A model generated the notes under the pieces. The model made no database searches. It was not told where the DNA came from and was given only the letters and a program-made list of their open reading frames with translations. A stretch of 64,000 bases of DNA from a virus, in IMG/VR virus record IMGVR_UViG_3300046817_000863, positions 1-64,000 of that record; one strand, 5' to 3'. The translations under genes were made by a program, and so were the position numbers. Position 1 is the first letter of the stretch. Every line of letters begins with the position of its first letter. Of this stretch, positions 33,510-41,071 are shown one piece after another.

Positions 33510-33971
33510 ATGAAGAACAGCACAATGCAAGACGGAATCGCGACGCAGGTGGCGAGACATCAGGTGAAAGAGCTTTCGAAGCGTTACGCGCACAACAAGC
33601 GCATCGAAGTGGAGGTTCGCTTCGACGATCGCTGCGGGAACGGGCACAACACGTTCGGCATTACGGCGTCAACGTACATCGGGAAACAGGAAGACATGGG
33701 CGGTTGCCTGCATGAACTCGTTGCAGAGCAATTCCCGGAACTCGCACCCTATATCAAATGGCATCTGATGAGCACCGACGGCCCTCTGCACTACATCGCT
33801 AACACGACGTATCATGCGCGGAACGGCAACCTCGGGTACGCGCGGTCAACGGCTGTATGGCCTGAGGCGACACTGGAGCAACTGCAGGATGAGGACACAC
33901 TGAAAGCAAGACTTTCGCAGCTGCTCGCCGACTTCAGGCAGGACATGGAAACACTCGGATTCACCTGGTAA
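33510..33971 (+). CDS. Early protein of unknown function
   Basis: The ATG at 33510 is chosen because the promoter -10 box ends 6 bp before it. The 153-residue product (MKNSTMQDGIATQVARHQVK...) has a mixed alpha/beta pattern, with EVEVRFDDRCGNGHNTFGIT and DGPLHYIANTTYHAR. The C-terminus is an acidic helix (LKARLSQLLADFRQDMETLG). No family was recognised. Being first in the early unit, it may act against host functions. Confidence 0.65.
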   Translation: MKNSTMQDGIATQVARHQVKELSKRYAHNKRIEVEVRFDDRCGNGHNTFGITASTYIGKQEDMGGCLHELVAEQFPELAPYIKWHLMSTDGPLHYIANTTYHARNGNLGYARSTAVWPEATLEQLQDEDTLKARLSQLLADFRQDMETLGFTW

Positions 33972-33990
33972 AAACCATCGGAGAGTTGAA

Positions 33991-34455
33991 ATGAATCAGG
34001 CAAAAGAGATCAGATCGGCGCCGAAGCGCGCGCTGTACCGGACGTATCAGGCGACAGTGGCTGTGCCAGTCGCAAATCTCACAGAGGCAAAGAAAAGGGC
34101 TCGCAAAGCCTATGTCTATGAGTTCGAATATCAGCAACTGACGGGCATCGAATGGCAAACGATCAAAGTCGTTGAACGTCCGGAGTTTCACTGCTCATTC
34201 TGCAAAGCGCGTATCTACGGTTCAAACAAGGACGCGCAAACGTACTGCGGACACGTGATGTGCTCACGCGAGTGCGTGCAGCGGTATCGCGGCGAGTGGC
34301 CTGTACTGCTCGCTTCGACCTTTCGTGCAGAAGCGCGGGAGTACGCAGATGGACACGTAACGATCACGATTGACGAGGAGGATGAATACAACTTTGCGTC
34401 TGTCGCAGATGCGAAAGCTTCAGCATACTGGCCCTTGCAGGAGGTAGCGAAATGA
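33991..34455 (+). CDS. Early protein with Cys-rich zinc-binding segment
   Basis: The 154-residue product has a basic N-terminus and FHCSFCKARIYGSN, then YCGHVMCSRECVQRY, forming a C4- or C5-type zinc site near residues 70-105. An acidic stretch (TIDEEDEYNF) follows. A GAGAG purine tract precedes the ATG. It is in an operon with two downstream genes overlapping by ATGA. A DNA- or protein-binding role is likely, but not identified. Confidence 0.6.
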   Translation: MNQAKEIRSAPKRALYRTYQATVAVPVANLTEAKKRARKAYVYEFEYQQLTGIEWQTIKVVERPEFHCSFCKARIYGSNKDAQTYCGHVMCSRECVQRYRGEWPVLLASTFRAEAREYADGHVTITIDEEDEYNFASVADAKASAYWPLQEVAK

Positions 34456-34652
34456 TATGGGCCAGCTTCGAGCACCGACGTTTTTCGCTCGATGCGTTCG
34501 CACCAACCGAGGCCGATGCACTGGCACTGTTGAAGAAAGCGCTAAAGAAGTTCAATCGGAGCGGCGAATCCTTCGGAATGAATGAAGACGAAGTGCAGTA
34601 TCGCACCGTCGCGTCCGGTACCGTGCTCCTCGATGGGGAGGAATATCGGTGA
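34452..34652 (+). CDS. Small early protein
   Basis: The 66-residue product (MIWASFEHRRFSLDAFAPTE...) is helical in the middle (ADALALLKKALKKFNRSG) with a short beta-like end. Start and stop each overlap neighbouring genes by 4 bp. No motif was recognised. Confidence 0.55.
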   Translation: MIWASFEHRRFSLDAFAPTEADALALLKKALKKFNRSGESFGMNEDEVQYRTVASGTVLLDGEEYR

Positions 34653-35050
34653 AATGCCCAAACTGCTATCGGAAAGACCCGAGCGCGGCACACTTCAGGG
34701 AACACCCTGAATGCCTCACAGCTGCTCAGTCGATCGCTGGCATGGTCGCCGTACTTAAGCGGAAGAACAACAAGGCGGGCCCGGGACGGCCGCGGAAAGC
34801 TGCATCAGTCAGCACAGCAGAGAACCTGCCTGAAAAAGTAATCGCCAGATGGGGTGCAGAGGACTGGGCCGATGATCGCATGACCGCAATAAGGTACCGC
34901 TACGAAACCATCGATGGCGAATTGGTGGAGCTTTCGGAAAAAGATATCGTTGAACGCTACGCATGGGGGCAGGTCGAAGACAACACGGCAGGCGGTTCGC
35001 AGACAGGAGTGCTTCTCACTTCACTCGTCGCGGCAGACCCAATGCGGTAG
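34649..35050 (+). CDS. Early protein with N-terminal zinc-finger-like motif
   Basis: The 133-residue product begins MKCPNCYRKDPSAAHFREHP, continuing ECL, a C2-H-C-type finger. AGPGRPRKA resembles an AT-hook. The C-terminal half is acidic. These features suggest nucleic-acid binding. It ends the first early unit, followed by convergent minus-strand genes. Confidence 0.6.
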   Translation: MKCPNCYRKDPSAAHFREHPECLTAAQSIAGMVAVLKRKNNKAGPGRPRKAASVSTAENLPEKVIARWGAEDWADDRMTAIRYRYETIDGELVELSEKDIVERYAWGQVEDNTAGGSQTGVLLTSLVAADPMR

Positions 35051-35132
35051 CTCTATCTCAGATGCTGTGCGTGGGCGAAAACGCGTCAGGGAGTCCGCGC
35101 TTATCGGATGGCCTATTCACCCACACACAATT

Positions 35133-35168
35133 ACAGGGGCCGCAACCTCGGGAAAGGGCGACCCCTGT
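35133..35168. terminator. Weak hairpin between convergent genes
   Basis: ACAGGGG at 35133-35139 pairs with CCCCTGT at 35162-35168 between the converging genes ending at 35050 and 35181. No T-run is present on either strand, so it is at most a weak terminator. Confidence 0.35.
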
Positions 35169-35180
35169 CAAGGAGAATTA

Positions 35181-35744
35181 CTAACCTACCGGAACCGGAA
35201 CCGGTGTTGGATCGGTGATGTCGGTAATCTCGGGAGTAGTTACCGGGGGAGGCGGAACATCGACTGGGGGAGGCGGAACAACGGCGTCGGGCACGATGTC
35301 GTCCAGAGCCTGCGACGCAACCTGCACCTTGCCCAGCTTCTCGCTGATGGCGGCAAAAGCGGCGTCAACGGCAACGCCAAACCCTGCTTCATCCTCCGTC
35401 TTCTGTGCGGCCTTCGCAGCCGTTACGGCCGCGGCCAGCTCGTCAGGGGTAACCTGAACTGCAAGCGCCGCATCAAGCGCCGCACGGATCTCGGCCAGAG
35501 CTTTAGTGTTCTGGGCCTCAATCGCATCGAGTCGTGCGTTCACCTGGGCGGAATTTTCCTGAATTGTTGCCATTACTAGTCTTTCTAACCTTTCTATTTT
35601 CAGAATTATCGTCTCTGCGTCATCTGCCGTATCCCGGCAGCACGTCAGAGATTCGGCCAGCTCGCGTGCTGCACATTCCAGCACCCTGGCCTTCTCCAAC
35701 ACATCTTTTATTCTCATTGCGTTCGGAAATCGGTTGTTCGTCAC
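35181..35744 (-). CDS. Coiled-coil protein with Pro-rich tail
   Basis: GTG at 35744 overlaps the upstream TGA as GTGA and gives 187 residues. The first 57 residues are a charged helix with a Cys pair (LTCC). From MATIQENSAQVNARLDAIEA onward it is a long Ala-rich coiled coil, ending in repeated Pro-Pro-Val units (PPPPVDVPPPPV). An internal ATG at 35574 could yield the coiled-coil part alone. The layout recalls small phage tail or head-associated coils. Confidence 0.6.
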   Translation of the reverse strand: MTNNRFPNAMRIKDVLEKARVLECAARELAESLTCCRDTADDAETIILKIERLERLVMATIQENSAQVNARLDAIEAQNTKALAEIRAALDAALAVQVTPDELAAAVTAAKAAQKTEDEAGFGVAVDAAFAAISEKLGKVQVASQALDDIVPDAVVPPPPVDVPPPPVTTPEITDITDPTPVPVPVG

Positions 35745-35899
35745 TCGGGGCAGACTTCGCCTCTGAGTAACGCTGTCATGCGCACCCGTTCGGCTTCAGG
35801 AAGACCATCGAAGATACGCTTAAGCTCCTGCCCCGGATCGTCGCCGCGCTTGTCGCAGGACTCCCGCTGTGGCGGTGTCGCGGAAGCGTTCAACAGCAT
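35741..35899 (-). CDS. Small protein overlapping its upstream neighbour
   Basis: Translation from ATG 35899 gives 52 residues ending RIFDGLPEAERVRMTALLRG, a plausible helical fold. It overlaps the 104-residue gene upstream by 80 bp in another frame. Its TGA overlaps the next GTG. The start is uncertain because no ribosome site is visible. Confidence 0.4.
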   Translation of the reverse strand: MLLNASATPPQRESCDKRGDDPGQELKRIFDGLPEAERVRMTALLRGEVCPE

Positions 35900-36134
35900 C
35901 GGTACGGGACGGTGCCGCCGTGGTGGTTTCAGTCTGGGGGGTGAGGGTGAGGGTAGCAAGGGCTTGTTCGGGCTCGATGGGTTCGAGATGCAATCGATGC
36001 AGGGCAAGAAGGGTTTCGGCCTGATCGGGGTGAAGGCGAAGCGCAACACCAGCCCCGCAATAACACACACAAGCGGCGCCCAACTCGATGCAGTCAAGAG
36101 ATAACCTCGCTCCGTCCAGATGTATCAGCCCCAC
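35820..36134 (-). CDS. Small hypothetical protein
   Basis: The 104-residue product (MGLIHLDGARLSLDCIELGA...) contains three nearby cysteines (CIELGAACVCYC) and a C-terminal basic helix (LRQARRRSGAGA). It lies 6 bp after the preceding gene. No family was recognised. Confidence 0.45.
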   Translation of the reverse strand: MGLIHLDGARLSLDCIELGAACVCYCGAGVALRLHPDQAETLLALHRLHLEPIEPEQALATLTLTPQTETTTAAPSRTDAVERFRDTATAGVLRQARRRSGAGA

Positions 36135-36140
36135 GACCTT

Positions 36141-36341
36141 TTACGGCTTGATTATCTTGCCGTGGATGTCGCATTCAGCGAGCCGGCGGCCCGTCGACAT
36201 ATCGACGCGCGTACCGGACGCAGGTAAATCCTTGAGTACGTCACGCCAGTTGCTCTCGCGCTGAGGCAGGACCGATGCCCTCTGCGGGTCGTCGACTTGC
36301 GCCCACGGGACACGCGTTTCAGTGTCCGCTGGCAAAACCAT
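36141..36341 (-). CDS. Small hypothetical protein
   Basis: The 66-residue product contains NWRDVLKDLPASGTRVDMST and ends DIHGKIIKP. It is in the same minus-strand unit as its neighbours, 17 bp after the 112-residue gene. No motif was recognised. Confidence 0.5.
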   Translation of the reverse strand: MVLPADTETRVPWAQVDDPQRASVLPQRESNWRDVLKDLPASGTRVDMSTGRRLAECDIHGKIIKP

Positions 36342-36358
36342 GCGATGCGTAACAGGCT

Positions 36359-36697
36359 TCAGACTACTTCCCTCCGGCGAAATTCGGTGAATGTCCCGGG
36401 AACTACTTCGCGCACGACAGGACCATTCGGGATGGACAGGGTTTTTGCTGCACGCACGACGTCGACGCGTCCTGCATCCCCGTGCGATGAATCGGCACGG
36501 CGCGCTTTCGTTACTTCAACGCGCGGAGTCAGATACATCTCCGGGGTGGTGCGAACGGCACAGGTGAGGCGTATCAAACGCGGGCTTTCGTAAACGGCGC
36601 TGCCTTCGAGCAGCATACCTTCGGCATGGGCACGGTGCGTAGCAAACGTGAACCGGCCATGCGGAGTCAGCACCTTGACCCGGGAGTTTAATTGCAT
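36359..36697 (-). CDS. First gene of short minus-strand early unit, beta-rich
   Basis: The 112-residue protein is beta-rich and basic (MQLNSRVKVLTPHGRFTFAT, YLTPRVEVTKARRADS). It begins the minus-strand unit that diverges from the second early plus-strand unit. No family was recognised. Confidence 0.5.
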   Translation of the reverse strand: MQLNSRVKVLTPHGRFTFATHRAHAEGMLLEGSAVYESPRLIRLTCAVRTTPEMYLTPRVEVTKARRADSSHGDAGRVDVVRAAKTLSIPNGPVVREVVPGTFTEFRRREVV

Positions 36698-36975
36698 CGT
36701 TTATTTGCGTGCGGGGGCAATACGGAAAGCAGGTTGATTTGTGAGAGTACCTACGCTCTCATAAAAATACTGGCCTGTGCTGCTGTTCGTCAGCCCAGAC
36801 CAGGAAAGCTGTCACTTCTCGGACGTTTTAAAGCTAAACCAATATCGAAACAGTACTCCACAATTATGTTTTTAGTCAACGCATTTAAAACTTAAATGGG
36901 TTAAACTTTCAGCTCTGAGTAGACGTTGATAGAAATAAACAGAAATGAGGTATTGCCGAAAATAATCTTCACTTT
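36698..36975. other. Divergent intergenic region
   Basis: This AT-richer stretch separates divergent genes. It has a hairpin TGAGAG-N8-CTCTCA at about 36740-36759 that could be an operator or attenuator for the minus-strand unit. No ORF stands out. Confidence 0.45.
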
Positions 36976-36979
36976 CCTG

Positions 36980-37014
36980 TTGACACCAGCTAGCTGTACA
37001 TGTATCATCAGGAC
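36980..37014 (+). promoter_or_regulatory. Sigma70-type leaderless promoter P2
   Basis: TTGACA at 36980-36985, a 17-bp spacer and TATCAT at 37003-37008 are followed by six bases and the ATG at 37015. The core CCTGTTGACACCAGCTAGC (36976-36994) is repeated 18/19 at the next promoter, so both probably share a regulator. Confidence 0.85.
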
Positions 37015-37173
37015 ATGAAGACGCTGCTTGAAAACATCACACCGAAGATGACGACCACGATCAACGGTCACGTAGTCACGCGATGGTCCGAGACTGCCTA
37101 CGAGGTCGATACTTGGGGCAAAAAGACTGTCGATATCGAGACTGCGCTGGCTTTGGTAATGGACAGGTGTTAG
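37015..37173 (+). CDS. Small early protein, probably from leaderless mRNA
   Basis: The 52-residue product (MKTLLENITPKMTTTINGHV...) is polar with a short C-terminal helix (VDIETALALVMDRC). It starts exactly where P2 would begin its transcript. The next gene starts 2 bp after its stop. No family was recognised. Confidence 0.65.
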   Translation: MKTLLENITPKMTTTINGHVVTRWSETAYEVDTWGKKTVDIETALALVMDRC

Positions 37174-37175
37174 AA

Positions 37176-37469
37176 ATGATCCCCTGTCCTAATTGTGGTG
37201 ACCCAGACTACGATGGCGAGTGCGAGGCGTGTTTTGTTGAGCGTCGGATGAAGTTGCTAAGCCTGATGGCGGAAGCGCTGGATCGAGGGTTTGCCGTATG
37301 CTTGAAGCCGCTTGAAAATGGTGACTACTGGGCGTCTTTTGGCCACGTTGAGACCCCGCGCGATGAGTGGACCGGGTTTGACAGAAGCAATTGGCATGAT
37401 TTCTGCGACGACCTGACTATACTGATCCGCGACACGCTGCACCCAGTGACAGATGTAGACCCGTTTTGA
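37176..37469 (+). CDS. Small early protein with zinc-ribbon N-terminus
   Basis: ATG at 37176 gives 97 residues beginning MIPCPNCGDPDYDGECEACF, a C4 zinc knuckle, then a helix (RRMKLLSLMAEALDRGFAVC) and an acidic aromatic C-terminus. The upstream in-frame ATG at 37083 lies within the previous gene and is not needed. The role is unknown. Confidence 0.6.
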   Translation: MIPCPNCGDPDYDGECEACFVERRMKLLSLMAEALDRGFAVCLKPLENGDYWASFGHVETPRDEWTGFDRSNWHDFCDDLTILIRDTLHPVTDVDPF

Positions 37470-37495
37470 GTAAACGCAAATCTTTGAAATACCTG

Positions 37496-37530
37496 TTGAC
37501 AACAGCTAGCAAGTAGGACATAATCAACTC
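37496..37530 (+). promoter_or_regulatory. Sigma70-type leaderless promoter P3
   Basis: TTGACA at 37496-37501, a 17-bp spacer and CATAAT at 37519-37524 are followed by six bases and the ATG at 37531. The -35 sits inside a perfect 13-bp palindrome, CTGTTGACAACAG. TCAACTCATGAA around the start matches the first promoter's end, suggesting duplication. Confidence 0.85.
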
Positions 37531-37677
37531 ATGAACAACGACATGAAACGCGAACGGATGCTGAAGGAACTGATGAGCGACTTGGCCGACATGGTCGAAG
37601 CTGGCGAGATGACCGACATGGAGGCCAACGAGTGGTACAACATGAAGGCCGACCAGTGGAACGGAGGGCTGGGCTAA
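37531..37677 (+). CDS. Small acidic early protein, probably leaderless
   Basis: The 48-residue product has nine Met and is acidic and helical (MNNDMKRERMLKELMSDLAD...). The ATG lies at the expected P3 start. Its TAA shares a base with the next ATG (TAATG). Small acidic early proteins often bind host factors, but nothing specific is recognisable here. Confidence 0.65.
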   Translation: MNNDMKRERMLKELMSDLADMVEAGEMTDMEANEWYNMKADQWNGGLG

Positions 37678-37850
37678 TGTTCTCCTGGAAGGTCCAGACC
37701 ATCAAAGACCGTGGAGCCGATCAGTGGTATCGGTTCCACATCACAGGGCTGATACTCGACGAAGGCCGCGAGCCAGTGCCGTTTTCGTGGTCAGTCCGCG
37801 ACATGGATAATCCCACCTACGATCTGTCGGGTGCGGTTCACCTAACTTGA
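37677..37850 (+). CDS. Small early protein
   Basis: The 57-residue product (MFSWKVQTIKDRGADQWYRF...) is beta-rich with several Trp. Its start and stop overlap neighbouring genes by one base each. No motif was recognised. Confidence 0.55.
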   Translation: MFSWKVQTIKDRGADQWYRFHITGLILDEGREPVPFSWSVRDMDNPTYDLSGAVHLT

Positions 37851-38065
37851 TGAGTATCACTATCGAACTCCCGCAAGACGCAAAGGCTTCGCGCGGCGAA
37901 CTCACGATGTCCGAGCCGGACGCGCGAACCGTGCGGGCTCGCATCAGCAGCGCATTGCGGGGCACGCGATCGGGAGGCGTGGCAAAGCTTAAGTGCGAGT
38001 GCGGCAAGTGTCGTACCTGCTACCAGCGAGAGTACAGGCGACGAAAGCGAAGGGAGGAGAAATGA
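37850..38065 (+). CDS. Small basic early protein with Cys cluster
   Basis: The 71-residue product has an acidic N-terminus, then KLKCECGKCRTCYQREYRRR, a C4 cluster with a strongly basic end. This suggests nucleic-acid binding or a zinc finger. The start shares a base with the upstream TGA. Confidence 0.55.
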   Translation: MSITIELPQDAKASRGELTMSEPDARTVRARISSALRGTRSGGVAKLKCECGKCRTCYQREYRRRKRREEK

Positions 38066-38283
38066 GCGCGGACGAGACTCGTAAGTCTTCGGCGTTCGAT
38101 TGGCTTGACAACCAGTGCGTGAACTACGGCATGGGCATTCGACCTTACAGGAAGGGCATAGGGCTTGTTGCTCTCCGGTACATGAGCACCAGGGGTGAGT
38201 ACGTCCATACAAAGTCTCACGATTCACTGCTGGAGTGCTGTGAGGCTGCGATGTTCGGCGAAGAGTCAGAGGAGGAGAAATGA
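38062..38283 (+). CDS. Small early protein
   Basis: The 73-residue product (MSADETRKSSAFDWLDNQCV...) has one helix-rich C-terminus (LLECCEAAMFGEESEEEK). An AGGAGA ribosome site precedes the ATG, which overlaps the upstream stop. No motif was recognised. Confidence 0.55.
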   Translation: MSADETRKSSAFDWLDNQCVNYGMGIRPYRKGIGLVALRYMSTRGEYVHTKSHDSLLECCEAAMFGEESEEEK

Positions 38284-38471
38284 GTCAAGAAATAGCGATA
38301 CCGCAGGAAATCGAACGAGACATGTTTCGTGCAGCCGTAGACGCACTCGGAAGAGGCTGCGTCCGCGAGTACTACGACCAGATGATCGTTTCTGACCTAC
38401 GCTGGGCGTATCGGCTCGGATACGAAGCTGGTCAGAATGCGCCAAAGAAGCGCACTGAGGCGACGAAATGA
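38280..38471 (+). CDS. Small early protein
   Basis: The 63-residue product (MSQEIAIPQEIERDMFRAAV...) is helical, with YYDQMIVSDLRWAYRLGYEA. A GAGGAG site precedes the ATG. Start and stop overlap neighbours by ATGA. No family was recognised. Confidence 0.55.
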   Translation: MSQEIAIPQEIERDMFRAAVDALGRGCVREYYDQMIVSDLRWAYRLGYEAGQNAPKKRTEATK

Positions 38472-38917
38472 ACACAACAAAGCAAGTGAAACCCACGGCG
38501 GCAGAGCCTTGCTCACATGAATCGTGGTATCACGACGGCCCTGTAGGAAAATGCTGCCATTGCCACCGAGTGATGGAGTGTAACGTATGCGTCATGTTGG
38601 ACGACAAGCATGAGGCCGAATGCGCCTTAAGCAAACCCGAGCCTAAGCAACCAACGGCGGCAGCGATGAGGGCTGCAGTGCGGATTATCAAGAATATCCG
38701 CGAGTACAACGAACTGGGCGGGTTGAGTCCGATAATGCCACCATCCGACACAACCGCAGAACTTATCGACACCGAAACCGGACTGCCGGAATTGATTGAG
38801 GCAATGAAATCAGCACAGTCATTTCTTAAGCACCGCGAAGACGTGAGCGAAGTCTGTTATGAGTGGTGCCCGCTCTGTAAAGTAATCGCCGCGCTCGCCC
38901 GCTACGAGGAGAAATGA
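38468..38917 (+). CDS. Early protein with Cys/His clusters
   Basis: The 149-residue product has CCHCHRVMECNVCVMLDD near residues 29-46, plus CYEWCPLC near the C-terminus, so two metal-binding clusters are possible. The middle is helical (AMRAAVRIIKNIREYNELGG). Function is unknown. It overlaps both neighbours by 4 bp. Confidence 0.6.
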   Translation: MNTTKQVKPTAAEPCSHESWYHDGPVGKCCHCHRVMECNVCVMLDDKHEAECALSKPEPKQPTAAAMRAAVRIIKNIREYNELGGLSPIMPPSDTTAELIDTETGLPELIEAMKSAQSFLKHREDVSEVCYEWCPLCKVIAALARYEEK

Positions 38918-39195
38918 CAATGACGAGCGATGACGACTGGTGCCCAGACTGCAGCGAGAGTCACCCCTGTCCTTGCGATGCAATGTACGAGGAAGACGAG
39001 CCTGAAGAGTGGAGCGACGAACTCTTAACACGTGCTCACCCGCCAGCACTGTGCCACTATACGCACTGGAGGTTTTACAAACACCATGTCCGTAGTGCCA
39101 TGCTTCCTTTACATGCCCGAGGGCAGCAGCAACCCCGGCGAGCCCAGTCACCCAATCGTTCCTCCGAGCCCTGGGGTGCCCGCTCACCCCATTGA
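38914..39195 (+). CDS. Small acidic Cys-rich protein; 3' end overlaps next gene
   Basis: ATG 38914 overlaps the upstream TGA. The N-terminal part WCPDCSESHPCPCDAMYEED is a Cys-rich acidic motif. After residue 57 the frame runs through the start of the Pro-rich gene, so the C-terminus is basic and may be incidental. It could end as a real 93-residue protein, but the overlap of 110 bp lowers confidence. Confidence 0.45.
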   Translation: MTMTSDDDWCPDCSESHPCPCDAMYEEDEPEEWSDELLTRAHPPALCHYTHWRFYKHHVRSAMLPLHARGQQQPRRAQSPNRSSEPWGARSPH

Positions 39196-39475
39196 GATTC
39201 CACCGTTGCCACCGGGAACCCCATCGCACCCGATCGCCCTTCCTCCCAGTGGAGGAACCCCATCGCACCCGATCGTGCTTCCTGGAACCCCAGAGCACCC
39301 TATCGCTGTACCTCCAGGCACCATCTGGCCCCCGCTCCCGCCATCAAGCGGGATCTCAGGCAAGACATACGTCCTCATCCTCGTGGTGGGCGTAGGCTAT
39401 CGCTGGCTGGTAGTCGACGGCCCAGCTATCTGGCCACCTCCTCCGCCTCCTCCTGTCATCAATCCCCAGAAGTAA
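39086..39475 (+). CDS. Pro-rich protein with repeated (P/E)xHPI units and C-terminal hydrophobic segment
   Basis: ATG at 39086 follows GGAGG at somewhat long spacing. The 129-residue product has six 'HPI' units such as GTPSHPIALPP and GTPEHPIAVPP. A hydrophobic stretch follows (TYVLILVVGVGYRWLVVDG), then a Pro-rich end. The layout suggests an extended stalk with a membrane-inserted end. It closes the plus-strand early block. Confidence 0.6.
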   Translation: MSVVPCFLYMPEGSSNPGEPSHPIVPPSPGVPAHPIEIPPLPPGTPSHPIALPPSGGTPSHPIVLPGTPEHPIAVPPGTIWPPLPPSSGISGKTYVLILVVGVGYRWLVVDGPAIWPPPPPPPVINPQK

Positions 39476-39490
39476 AAACCTCCGATACAA

Positions 39491-39523
39491 GAGCCCCCGT
39501 CAACAAGGCGGGGGGTTCTCTTT
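39491..39523 (+). terminator. Terminator after early plus-strand block
   Basis: GAGCCCCCG at 39491-39499 pairs with CGGGGG-GTT-CTC at 39509-39520, with a small bulge, and is followed by TTT. It lies 15 bp after the last plus-strand stop and before the convergent integrase gene. Confidence 0.65.
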
Positions 39524-39551
39524 GCGTACCTCCCGTGTACCGAATAACCCG

Positions 39552-39582
39552 CCGCGCATCCCTTTACGCTCGTTATGCGCGG
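39552..39582. repeat. Inverted repeat downstream of integrase
   Basis: CCGCGCAT at 39552-39559 and ATGCGCGG at 39575-39582 form a perfect 8-bp inverted repeat with a 15-bp loop, just past the integrase stop. It may be part of attP or a terminator. No T-run follows on the minus strand. Confidence 0.4.
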
Positions 39583-39600
39583 AAGGGCCCGCATCTGGAT

Positions 39601-40797
39601 TCAATGTTTTATGGGTTTCTCGTTCAATGACAGCGGTTCGACCTTATCCCCCGGGGCCACACTAAGCCCTTCTGTTATCAAAGCATTGCGCCCATCTCTG
39701 TCGGCCCTGTACTTGTCGTGTACCTCGTCCAGCAGCGCCATTAGTCTGGTTTGGCGTGCCGGAATCAGGTGAGCGTAGTGCTGCCGGATGGTGTTCGGGG
39801 CATCCCCCAGCATCAACGCGACGTCCTCGATGGTCGCCCCGGCCGCGAGAAGTTCGGATGCGAGCGTGTGCCGGAACCGGTGGGTGTGGGCATTCGGCAC
39901 GCCAGAGAGGCGGTACACGGATGCAAGGGTCTGGCCGAATGTGTTTACGTGCCCCATCTGCGTACCGCGGCCCGTCCAGAAGTAGTACTCTCCGTCAGGC
40001 TGGCCTCCAGCAGGCACCGGGACACGATCCAATGCTTCCCTGACCTCGGGATAGAGCCTAAGAGACAGATACTCTCCGTTTTTGATTGCCCTGATTCGCA
40101 CAGAATTGCCCTGTATGGCGTCGCGTCGCAGGCAGGCGATGTCAGATACCCTCAAACCGTACCGGCGCGCCAGCAGGACCGCAGCACGTGCACGAAGCCG
40201 TTCGTATGCGGACTGGCCTATCCGGTCGCAGGCGGCAATGATCGCAGTGACCTCCTCTGCGGTGTACGGGGTTCGCTGGCGTGCGCTCGCGGCACGGGGC
40301 GGTTTCATGTGTGCGGCCGGATTGTCGTCGGTCCATCCGCGGGCCTGGCACCAGCGGAAGAACTGGCGTAAGAACTGGAGCTCCTTCGTCCACGCCAGAG
40401 CCTCAAGTGATTCACGGCGCCATCCGCGGTATCCGTCCAGTGCTTCGAGGTTCCAGTCTGCTACGCAGGGCAACTTGTGCCGGTCGGAGTATTCACATAA
40501 CAGCCGAAGCCGGCGCTTGTTTTTTCTGGCAGTCGAATCCTTCACTTCAGCCTGCTGCAGAAACGCGGCGCACGCATCGGCAATCAGTTTTGGCGTGGGC
40601 CCGCCTTCGTGCTCGAATACTGCCAGCTTCGCCTGTGCCGCGGCCCAGCTGCGCGTATCCAGCGATGCGCGAACGGGCTCCCGGTCGGCCGTGCCCTGAA
40701 TCCAGATAGGGCACTCGCATTTGATGTAACGACGGCCCTTAGCCTTATGGGGGCACTTCGAGGTATGACGACGGTAGATAGTGAGCACGGAAGGCAT
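39601..40797 (-). CDS. int: Tyrosine integrase
   Basis: The 398-residue product has an N-terminal Cys knuckle (RRHTSKCPHKAKGRRYIKC, then EC), a SAM-like core-binding region (residues about 68-165) and a catalytic domain. Arg216 lies in GLRVSDIACLR, the HxxR box is HRFRH (His306, Arg309), and Tyr341 in IRQHYAHL is the nucleophile. It mediates site-specific integration. The Cys-rich N-terminus is, from memory, common in acidobacterial integrases. It is the last gene of the long minus-strand operon, beside a small HTH protein that could be its directionality factor. Confidence 0.92.
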   Translation of the reverse strand: MPSVLTIYRRHTSKCPHKAKGRRYIKCECPIWIQGTADREPVRASLDTRSWAAAQAKLAVFEHEGGPTPKLIADACAAFLQQAEVKDSTARKNKRRLRLLCEYSDRHKLPCVADWNLEALDGYRGWRRESLEALAWTKELQFLRQFFRWCQARGWTDDNPAAHMKPPRAASARQRTPYTAEEVTAIIAACDRIGQSAYERLRARAAVLLARRYGLRVSDIACLRRDAIQGNSVRIRAIKNGEYLSLRLYPEVREALDRVPVPAGGQPDGEYYFWTGRGTQMGHVNTFGQTLASVYRLSGVPNAHTHRFRHTLASELLAAGATIEDVALMLGDAPNTIRQHYAHLIPARQTRLMALLDEVHDKYRADRDGRNALITEGLSVAPGDKVEPLSLNEKPIKH

Positions 40798-40804
40798 CAG
40801 ATTA

Positions 40805-41071
40805 TCACCCGCCCGTCGTCGGCTTCTCGTTCGGCTTCCACTTACGCCTGACAGAAAACTGCAGCGTTGCGATATCGTAACCTCGCTCCTCCAGTTCCTG
40901 CACCAGCGTTTTCCCCTGCGTTACTTCGGAGTAGCACAGTGCTCCGTAAAGCAAATGCCCGTCCGGTCGACATGGTGACCCAAAGATTAAATCTTTCTTG
41001 CTCCCACGCTGCTCCCTGCCCCAATATGCAGTGAGCCACCCATCGTTCCAGTTTTTGCCTCTCAGCATCAA
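40805..41071 (-). CDS. Small hypothetical protein beside integrase
   Basis: The 88-residue product (MMLRGKNWNDGWLTAYWGRE...) is aromatic, with a short helix (QGKTLVQELEERGYDIATLQ) and a basic end. Its start overlaps the upstream stop, and it ends 7 bp before the integrase. No motif was recognised. Confidence 0.5.
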   Translation of the reverse strand: MMLRGKNWNDGWLTAYWGREQRGSKKDLIFGSPCRPDGHLLYGALCYSEVTQGKTLVQELEERGYDIATLQFSVRRKWKPNEKPTTGG

